Source: an uncultured Verrucomicrobiota bacterium
Lineage (GTDB): Bacteria; Verrucomicrobiota; Verrucomicrobiia; Verrucomicrobiales; Verrucomicrobiaceae
NCBI GenBank assembly: GCA_903838675.1
Contig: CAILZI010000161.1
Location: 31,370-95,369, forward strand
Reading direction: 5' to 3'
DNA length: 64,000 nt
Shown: piece after piece, positions 58,479-64,000 of the stretch
Numbering within the stretch: position 1 is the first letter of the stretch
Layout: every line of letters begins with the position of its first letter
Made by a program: the position numbers and the translations under genes
The notes under the pieces: model-generated
What the model was told of the DNA's origin: nothing
What the model saw: only the letters and a program-made list of their open reading frames with translations
Databases searched by the model: none

Positions 58479-58938
58479 GGACCACAACGTGGTCCCGTCA
58501 TGCAGCCCAAGGGTGCCGAGCCTTTGGCGAGTGCTCCCTTGGGAATCACGCACCCCATCACCCCCATCCCGTTCCCGGACCGCAACGCGGTCCCGTCACG
58601 CGCATTGCGGCATCGCAGGGCCATTCAGATGACGGAACCTCGTTGATCGCCTTGGAGGTAAACCAGTCGCACCCCCCATCGTCCCCATCACATTCCCGGA
58701 CCACAACGTGGTCCCGTCATGCAGCCCAAGGGTGCCGAGCCTTTGGCGAGTGCTCCCTTGGGAACCGCCCACCCCATCACCCCCTCCCGTTCCCGGACCG
58801 CAACGCGGTCCCGTCACGTGCATTGCGCTTCCGCGTGGCCGCTCGGCTGACGGAACCTCGTTGAAGTTCATGATCCTGCGAAGATCGTGCGTGGCGCGGT
58901 TCCCAGGAGAGCACTCGCTATCGCTCGGCACTCCTGGG
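58479..58938. repeat. REP/BIME-like palindrome array upstream of the KAP gene
   Basis: Two tandem units of about 218 bp. Each has a 7-bp perfect palindrome GGACCAC-AAC-GTGGTCC (58479-58495; 58698-58714), a larger hairpin with perfect 8-bp ends CCCAAGGG/CCCTTGGG (58506-58543; 58725-58762), and a second 7-bp palindrome GGACCGC-AAC-GCGGTCC (58577-58593; 58795-58811) that starts a CCGTCA...TGACGG stem. A related hairpin in reverse orientation, CCCAGGAG/CTCCTGGG, lies at 58902-58938. The stretch 58427-59017 has no gene. The element sits next to the RAYT gene, its likely mobiliser. Confidence 0.88.
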
Positions 58939-58948
58939 CTGCATGGCG

Positions 58949-58965
58949 AAAGCCCTTTGGGCTTT
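58949..58965. other. Small perfect hairpin ahead of the KAP gene
   Basis: AAAGCCC, loop TTT, GGGCTTT forms a perfect 7-bp stem 53 bases before the KAP start codon. It may be the last palindrome of the array or an attenuator-like element for the KAP gene. Confidence 0.5.
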
Positions 58966-59017
58966 GTTGTCGGTAGGGAGTATTAGACATAAGCAACTGC
59001 TCAGGTATGGAGTCGCC

Positions 59018-59488
59018 ATGCTGTCCCCAAACAACTTCGACAATGACAAACTAGCTCTGAAACCATTCTGCGAGAAGCTTGAGCAGTTTGTGACAATTGA
59101 TCACGATTTTGCAGAAGGAGGTTTGGTCATTGGCCTCACATCACCCTTCGGAACCGGAAAATCGTCGTTCTTGAGGATGTGGAAGAGCGATCTCGATAGA
59201 AGACGAATAGTGCAGGAAAGCTTGCCACAAGCAGTAATTCTGAACGCGTGGGAGTTGGACTATTGTGATGATCCTCTGTTTGCGATCTTGGCGAAGCTTG
59301 CTCAAGCAGTACCAGTCACGGATCAAAGTAAGATGACTGCTGTGCGCGAGGCAGCATCAGACTTTGGATACTTTACTTTGTCTCTTGCTAACGACTTCGC
59401 TTCCAAAGCAACTGGGCTAGATGCCATCAAAGCGGGTGAGATGCGAAGAAAAAAAAGCAGGAACGAGCTGCCAAGCCTGACTTTCTGA
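59018..59488 (+). CDS. KAP-family P-loop NTPase, N-terminal part (Walker A)
   Basis: A 156-aa reading frame from ATG 59018 (MLSPNNFDNDKLALKPFCEK), chosen because the earlier in-frame codons fall in the palindrome region. The Walker A region is GLTSPFGTGKSSFLRMW (residues 39-55), followed by VILNAWELDYCDDPLFAILA, the KAP-type N-terminal pattern. The frame ends 30 codons after an A8 tract (59449-59456). A shift to the -1 frame there would continue directly into the Walker B half (see the next gene). Lower GC than neighbours. KAP NTPases include PifA of plasmid F, which excludes phage T7. Confidence 0.8.
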   Translation: MLSPNNFDNDKLALKPFCEKLEQFVTIDHDFAEGGLVIGLTSPFGTGKSSFLRMWKSDLDRRRIVQESLPQAVILNAWELDYCDDPLFAILAKLAQAVPVTDQSKMTAVREAASDFGYFTLSLANDFASKATGLDAIKAGEMRRKKSRNELPSLTF

Positions 59489-59490
59489 AG

Positions 59491-60390
59491 ATGTACGAGG
59501 ATCGCGCTGATGCATTCGACAGACTGAAGACTGCGCTAAGAGATGCGTTTGGCGGCGACTCCCCGAGTGCTTTTATATTCGTTGATGAACTGGATAGATG
59601 CAGGCCTGACTACGCTGTCAGTTACCTCGAAACGATCAAGCATGTTTTTGATATTCACGGTCTTGTTTTCGTATTAGCTATTGACTACTCCCACTTGGAA
59701 TCCTCCTCCAAATCACTGTTCGGAGCAGGTCTGGTTTTCCCAGAGTATTTCAGGAAATTTGTCCAAAGAACGTTTGAACTGCCGAAGATTGAAGAGATCG
59801 GCTATCAAAAACTGGCGGAAGCATGCGTTGACCACTTTCTCGACATAATTGGCAAGCGGTCTTGCGCGATGGAAATTAAAGGCATAGCTGCTCGCTCAAA
59901 AGAGCTTATAGCAGGCTTCAAAATGACGCCGCGACAGATTCAGGAGGTGTTTCGCATTATCGGACATGCTCTCTCCGGCCCGGAAGAGAAGAGAGGAAAG
60001 CTTGCTTGGTCTGCTGGTGCTGCCACCATACTTATGGGGGTTTTAAAAATTGCCTCTCCAAATCTTTACAAATCGATAGGGCTTGGCTCTCGAGAGCATG
60101 CGACTGTAGGACGGGAAATTCAAAAAGCCGTCCAAGAACATCACCATGCTTACTGGTGGTTTAGAATTTATTTGTCTGGAGCGCTTGGAAGACAAAGTAG
60201 TAACGATGAGGCTGAGAAGGCTCTTAAGGAGCTCGGCTTTCTCAAAGCAAACGCAATATTTGATGACCAAGAGCTTCTTGGAGAGTTTGATAGGAATTGG
60301 GGATGGTTCGGCCATACTGAAAGCACACGCTTAAAAGCTGTTTACAACTTTATTGAGACTGCGACTAGACTCGAGATCAGTATCAACTAA
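59491..60390 (+). CDS. KAP-family P-loop NTPase, C-terminal part (Walker B)
   Basis: A 299-aa frame from ATG 59491, two bases after the stop of the first half. It has the KAP Walker B AFIFVDELDRCRPDYAVSYL (residues 27-46), HVFDIHGLVFVLAIDYSHLE and FEYFRKF-like FPEYFRKFVQRTF, then a helical C-terminal region. Together with the upstream half it makes one complete KAP NTPase. It may be made by -1 frameshifting, by transcriptional slippage on A8, by reinitiation at 59491, or the gene may be broken or mis-sequenced. The stop lies four bases before the displaced pyc tail. Confidence 0.82.
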   Translation: MYEDRADAFDRLKTALRDAFGGDSPSAFIFVDELDRCRPDYAVSYLETIKHVFDIHGLVFVLAIDYSHLESSSKSLFGAGLVFPEYFRKFVQRTFELPKIEEIGYQKLAEACVDHFLDIIGKRSCAMEIKGIAARSKELIAGFKMTPRQIQEVFRIIGHALSGPEEKRGKLAWSAGAATILMGVLKIASPNLYKSIGLGSREHATVGREIQKAVQEHHHAYWWFRIYLSGALGRQSSNDEAEKALKELGFLKANAIFDDQELLGEFDRNWGWFGHTESTRLKAVYNFIETATRLEISIN

Positions 60391-60394
60391 ACCG

Positions 60395-60440
60395 TCACTT
60401 CACCAGCAGCCCCTTGCTCTCGACACTCTCGCTGATCCTG
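60395..60440 (-). pseudogene. Displaced 3'-terminal fragment of pyruvate carboxylase
   Basis: Read on the minus strand, these 46 bases give RISESVESKGLLVK and a stop at 60397-60395. The true pyc C-terminus is ISESVESKDLMVRLVK, stop at 61450-61448. Eight residues in a row (ISESVESK) and the stop context match. The rest of the gene is absent. The fragment lies beyond the Shedu-like gene and a RAYT relic, in direct orientation with pyc, and four bases from the KAP stop. Confidence 0.8.
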
Positions 60441-60545
60441 CCACACTATGCACGATTATCGGCGGACATTCCAGCCGCGCGGGAATGCCGTCGAGGTAAC
60501 AGTGAAGTTCGTCGCGCAGCGGATGAGCAGTAAGAAATTTCCGAC
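60440..60545 (-). pseudogene. RAYT transposase relic
   Basis: On the minus strand the segment encodes KFLTAHPLRDELHCYLDGIP and then ARLECPPIIVHSVAG, matching residues about 22-58 of the intact RAYT at 57962-58426 (FLTDKTLRDELHCYLGGISA). Both ends are missing and the HUH motif is lost. It lies between the displaced pyc tail and the Shedu-like gene. Confidence 0.85.
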
Positions 60546-60556
60546 TGATAGATGAA

Positions 60557-61432
60557 TCAGGGCGAGGTATTATTATCAACTGTGGGCGAAAAAGTTTGCT
60601 CATTGAACAAGTCGAATTCTTGAAGACGCTTGTGATTCACAAGGCTTAAATGATCAACAGTGCTCAAAAAAGCATCAATCAAGTGGTCTGAGAATTGGCT
60701 CCTGGCTATGGGATTGAGATTTTTCCACTCTGCTTGCGACATCGAGCGCGTGTAAGGACATGCGGCTTGATTGAGCAATGCCTTATTATCTTGAAAACGC
60801 TGGGTTTGCGCTGCCAAGCTGCATATGAAGTTGTCGAAAAAGATGCGCGATTCCATCCAACTTGTAATCCTATCATAGGATACAATCTGGATATTGCCTG
60901 CATGCATGCGAGACCAAATTTTATTCTGAACTTGTTGCGACTCAGTTCTTCTGCCTATGACGATTGTATAGGTAAAGGTCGGCTCGACACCGCAGTCCCA
61001 GCGTTTTGAAGGGAAAATTTTCCGGGCTTGAGACCTATGCTCTGTAATCCAGCGCCGCCATTCGAGCACTTGATCAATCGCGTTTGACAAGCGAGCTGAA
61101 GTCTTGCCATTCTGGTTATACATGGGCGAATTTGGGCACTCAAACTCAATTAACTCATAGGCCGTGCCTGCGCTAAATCCCTCAGTTGCTCGAACGAAAT
61201 CAATTTTGTAATCTGATCCCAGAAATACTTCGGATAACACAATTGGTGTATCTGGCGGTTTTGCCAAAAACAATCCCGCATTCTCTCGCAAGAATTTGGT
61301 GCATAATTGTTCCGTTGTATTTTCACAATTTAGGAGGGCATTCCAAGAGGCAACTATGGATCTTATATGGCTTGCGCCTTTGCCATGAAGGCAGCGCCAG
61401 TCTCGAAGTTTCCACGCTGTAGTCGTTATCAT
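60557..61432 (-). CDS. Shedu-like (DUF4263) nuclease-domain protein
   Basis: A 291-aa cytoplasmic protein. Residues about 40-130 match the Shedu/DUF4263 pattern: a helical lead (EQLCTKFLRENAGLFL), then SDYKIDFVRATEG with Asp78, AYELIEFECPNSPMYNQNGK with Glu96-x-Glu98, and LSNAIDQVLEWRRWITEHR. This is a PD-(D/E)xK-type core in which the usual Lys is Glu, a variant I recall in some DUF4263 proteins. Shedu proteins are anti-phage nucleases. The 3' region is unlike known domains. The gene starts 15 bases after the pyc stop, on the same strand, and is lower in GC; it looks inserted. Confidence 0.75.
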   Translation of the reverse strand: MITTTAWKLRDWRCLHGKGASHIRSIVASWNALLNCENTTEQLCTKFLRENAGLFLAKPPDTPIVLSEVFLGSDYKIDFVRATEGFSAGTAYELIEFECPNSPMYNQNGKTSARLSNAIDQVLEWRRWITEHRSQARKIFPSKRWDCGVEPTFTYTIVIGRRTESQQVQNKIWSRMHAGNIQIVSYDRITSWMESRIFFDNFICSLAAQTQRFQDNKALLNQAACPYTRSMSQAEWKNLNPIARSQFSDHLIDAFLSTVDHLSLVNHKRLQEFDLFNEQTFSPTVDNNTSP

Positions 61433-61447
61433 GCTGTGTTGTAAAAC

Positions 61448-64000
61448 TCACTTCACCAGCCTCACCATCAAATCCTTGCTCTCCACACTCTCACTGATCT
61501 TCACGCAGATCTCACTGACAGTCCCCGCACTCGGCGACGAAACCGCAGCAAACATCTTCATCGCCTCCAGCGTCAGCAGGGTCTCCCCCTCCTTCACCTT
61601 CTGCCCCACGCTCACCGCAATGCTCGCCACCATCCCCGGCATCGGTGCACCCACCTGAGTGGAATCCGCCGGATCAGCCTTCGTCTTGGTAACCGCGTTC
61701 TTCGCCAGCGACTTGTTCGTGACGGTCGTGTGGCGTGGGTAGCCGTTGAGTTCAAAGATGGCCGTCTGCTGCCCGGTGGCATCCGCCTCGGTCATGTTGA
61801 GCAGGCGCACGAAGAGGGTCTTGCCTTCTTCGAGGCTGATGTGGATCTCCTCCTTGTCCTGCAGACCGTAGTAATACGCAGGCGTTGGCAGCGCAGCCAC
61901 GTCACCATAGGTCTTGCGGAAGTCGGCAAACTTCAGGAACACATCCGGATACATGAGGTAGCTCCACACATCATCTTCCGTGGGCTTCTTCTTCAGCTTG
62001 CCTTCCAGCTCAGCGCGCACATCTTCCAGCTTGATCTTAGCAGCGTGGGTGCCCGGGCGGCCTTTGATGCGCTTGCCGCCTTTGCCGACGATGGCGTCAG
62101 CCAGCGCATTCCACTTCTTGCGTGAATCAGCCGCCTTGGCGGGCTCCATGCCGTAGAAAGGTTCGCCAAGCCAGCCTTCAAACATGCTGGTCACGTCCTT
62201 GCTCCACTTGGTGCCTTGCAGGTTGATGATGTCCGTGGGTTTCACACCACGGGCCACACACTCAATGGCGAGGTCGCCGACGACCTTGCTCGATGGCGTC
62301 ACTTTGACGATGTCACCGCACAGCTGGTTCACCTCCGCATACGCGTGGGCGATCTCCGGCCAGCGTGGGCCGAGACCCATGCCGATGGCCTGCTCCTTGA
62401 GATTCGTGTACTGTCCGCCGGGCATCTCGTGCAGATAAACTTCCGCAGTGCCGTAGGGCTCGGAGGTGTCGAAAGGCTTGTAGAAACCGCGCACTGCAGC
62501 CCAGTAGTCGCTGAACTCCTGCAGCGCTTCGACATCGAGTCCGGTGTCACGCGGCGTGTGCTGCATGGCCGCCACGATGGAGTTCAGGTTCGGTTGCGAA
62601 GTGCCGCCAGACATGGAGGCGATCGCCGCATCCACCACATCGACACCCGCCGTGGCGGCTTCGATGATGCTCGCGGCGTTCAGCCCGCTGGTGTCATGCG
62701 TGTGGAAGTGGATCGGAATGCCCACTTCATCCTTGAGCGCCTTCACCAGTTTCTTCGCCGCAAACGGGCGCACGAGGCCGGCCATGTCCTTGATGCAAAG
62801 CATGTGCGCGCCCATCTTTTCCAGCTCCTTGGCCAGGCCGACGTAGTACTTGAGGTCGTACTTGTCGCGCTTCGGATCCATGATGTCGCCCGTGTAGCAG
62901 AGCGTGCCTTCACAGATGGAGTTCGTGTCTTCACGCACCGCATCCATCGCCGCCTTGAGGTTGGGCAGGTAGTTGAGCGAATCAAAGATGCGGAAGATGT
63001 CCATGCCGTTTTCGGCGGCATGTTTGATGAAGCCCTTCACCACGTTGTCCGGGTAGTTCGTGTACCCCACGGCGTTCGAGCCGCGGAACAGCATCTGCAG
63101 CAGGATGTTCGGCACCTTGGCGCGGATGGAGCGCAGGCGCTCCCACGGGTCTTCGCGCAGGAAGCGCATGGTCACGTCAAAGGTCGCACCGCCCCACATT
63201 TCCAGGGAGAACAGGTTCGGCGTGCGGCGTGCCACGCTGTCCGCCACGGCCAGCATGTCAAAGGTGCGCATGCGCGTCGCCAGCAGCGACTGGTGCGCAT
63301 CACGCATCGTCGTGTCGGTGATCAGCAGCTTCTTCTGCTTCGCAATCCAGTCATTGCAGAACTTGTCCGGCCCCATCTCAGTGAGGAGCTGCTTCGTGCC
63401 TTTGGCCGGCGCGATGCGGTGGTCGTATTTCGGCACCGGCGGTGCGGTGAATGCCTTGTTGAGCGTGTGCCCCTTGGCAAACGGATTGCCATTCACGATG
63501 GTGTCCGCCAGGTAGCTCAGCAGCTTCGAGGCACGGTCCTTGCGCGCCACAAACTTGAGCAGGTCCGGATTGTTGTCGATGAAGCGCGTCGTGGCCTGCC
63601 CCGCCATGAATTCCGGGTGATGCACCACGTTCATGAGGAACGGGATGTTCGTCTTCACACCACGGATGCGGAACTCGCGCAGGCCGCGGTCCATGCGGTC
63701 CAGCGCCTGCTGGTACGTGCGGGCAAAGACGGTCATCTTCACCAGCATCGAGTCATAGTAAGGCGTGATGACCGCATTCGTGGCGCCCAGCGCGCCATCC
63801 AGTCGGATCCCAAAGCCACCCGCGCTGCGGTAGGTCAAAATTTTGCCAAAGTCCGGCGTGAAGCCGTTTTCCGGGTCTTCCGTCGTGATGCGGCACTGAA
63901 TCGCGTAGCCGCTCTTCTCGATCTTGTCCTGCGGCGGCAGGGCCAGCGGCTCCTGATGAATCTGGTAGCCCTGCGCGATGAGGATCTGGCTGCGCACGAT
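61448..64000 (-). CDS. pyc: Pyruvate carboxylase, 5' end beyond the window
   Basis: About 850 codons are visible; the frame is open to base 64000, so the N-terminal biotin carboxylase ATP-grasp is outside. The visible part begins in the biotin carboxylase C-terminal domain (SGYAIQCRITTEDPENGFTP), then the carboxyltransferase HMGL-like barrel (ITDTTMRDAHQSLLATRMR, HFHTHDTSGLNAASIIEAAT), the conserved PYC/OADA region and a C-terminal biotinyl domain with the biotinylated Lys in LTLEAMKMF. It makes oxaloacetate from pyruvate for anaplerosis. The last 16 residues are duplicated at 60395-60440. Confidence 0.95.
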   Translation of the reverse strand: MVRSQILIAQGYQIHQEPLALPPQDKIEKSGYAIQCRITTEDPENGFTPDFGKILTYRSAGGFGIRLDGALGATNAVITPYYDSMLVKMTVFARTYQQALDRMDRGLREFRIRGVKTNIPFLMNVVHHPEFMAGQATTRFIDNNPDLLKFVARKDRASKLLSYLADTIVNGNPFAKGHTLNKAFTAPPVPKYDHRIAPAKGTKQLLTEMGPDKFCNDWIAKQKKLLITDTTMRDAHQSLLATRMRTFDMLAVADSVARRTPNLFSLEMWGGATFDVTMRFLREDPWERLRSIRAKVPNILLQMLFRGSNAVGYTNYPDNVVKGFIKHAAENGMDIFRIFDSLNYLPNLKAAMDAVREDTNSICEGTLCYTGDIMDPKRDKYDLKYYVGLAKELEKMGAHMLCIKDMAGLVRPFAAKKLVKALKDEVGIPIHFHTHDTSGLNAASIIEAATAGVDVVDAAIASMSGGTSQPNLNSIVAAMQHTPRDTGLDVEALQEFSDYWAAVRGFYKPFDTSEPYGTAEVYLHEMPGGQYTNLKEQAIGMGLGPRWPEIAHAYAEVNQLCGDIVKVTPSSKVVGDLAIECVARGVKPTDIINLQGTKWSKDVTSMFEGWLGEPFYGMEPAKAADSRKKWNALADAIVGKGGKRIKGRPGTHAAKIKLEDVRAELEGKLKKKPTEDDVWSYLMYPDVFLKFADFRKTYGDVAALPTPAYYYGLQDKEEIHISLEEGKTLFVRLLNMTEADATGQQTAIFELNGYPRHTTVTNKSLAKNAVTKTKADPADSTQVGAPMPGMVASIAVSVGQKVKEGETLLTLEAMKMFAAVSSPSAGTVSEICVKISESVESKDLMVRLVK

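Noticed and set aside
58394..58864. 156-codon plus-strand frame across the palindrome array
   Set aside because: The translated repeats follow the DNA palindromes and have no protein-like features.
58479..58938. CRISPR array
   Set aside because: Only two units of about 218 bp containing several different palindromes, with no short spacers or cas genes; it fits REP/BIME elements beside a RAYT.

Overview
The window is about 60% GC and looks like a chromosomal segment from the phylum Verrucomicrobiota, probably Verrucomicrobiaceae (Prosthecobacter-like). That is an inference from gene content: two PVC-type membrane-bound dehydrogenase genes (one with a cytochrome c CxxCH motif), a PAS-AraC regulator beside one of them, Tat-exported Gfo/Idh/MocA oxidoreductases, a beta-lactamase-family/NamZ fusion and a very large MoxR-DUF58-VWA cluster. 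No rRNA, tRNA or CRISPR array was seen.

Layout. 1-5.0 kb: the 5' 775 codons of a PVC dehydrogenase (minus strand, runs off the left edge), a TMEM43-family gene with an apparent single-base frameshift, and a Ser/Thr kinase fused to a response-regulator receiver. 5.0-7.5 kb: Gfo/Idh oxidoreductase, a MOSC gene overlapping mobA, and a DUF5329 gene. 7.5-11.8 kb: a minus-strand run of an active trypsin-like PDZ protease, its active-site-dead paralogue, Xaa-Pro aminopeptidase and rsmE. 11.9-15.6 kb: lpdA, then a lower-GC two-gene cassette (EEP nuclease-like plus unknown), then a secreted amidohydrolase. 15.6-18.6 kb: an HlyD/ATPase/permease exporter. 18.7-23.4 kb: a PVC dehydrogenase with cytochrome c and F5/8C domains, divergent PAS-AraC gene, a GNAT gene flanked by a duplicated araC tail, and a small membrane protein.

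23.4-39.3 kb: recD2, then a 13.7 kb plus-strand cluster of coiled-coil membrane protein, MoxR, a large membrane protein, ABC ATPase, two tandem paralogous permeases, DUF58, BatA-like and a double-VWA protein, several with 4-base start/stop overlaps. It looks like one envelope or chaperone-type machine. 39.4-49.6 kb: Gfo/Idh with a strong terminator, YqgE/AlgH, a 950-aa secreted protein with 156-bp repeats, FmdB, AraC, rlmN, a cNMP-binding protein with a basic tail, and a leucine-rich-repeat lipoprotein. 49.7-57.8 kb: AmiE-NamZ-like peptidoglycan recycling fusion, orphan sugar-binding lipoprotein, SGNH hydrolase, pseudopilin, GreA-like factor, CarF/TMEM189-type desaturase and a PL6 polysaccharide lyase.

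57.9-61.4 kb is the accessory region: a RAYT transposase with flanking REP-like palindromes, a KAP-family P-loop NTPase split at an A8 tract, a displaced copy of the pyruvate carboxylase 3' tail, a RAYT relic and a Shedu-like (DUF4263) nuclease gene lying directly against pyc. The window ends inside pyc. The best discovery lead is a recurring architecture: in two places (araC/GNAT and pyc/Shedu) an accessory gene lies between an intact host gene and a diverged second copy of that gene's last codons, as expected for insertion at gene 3' ends.
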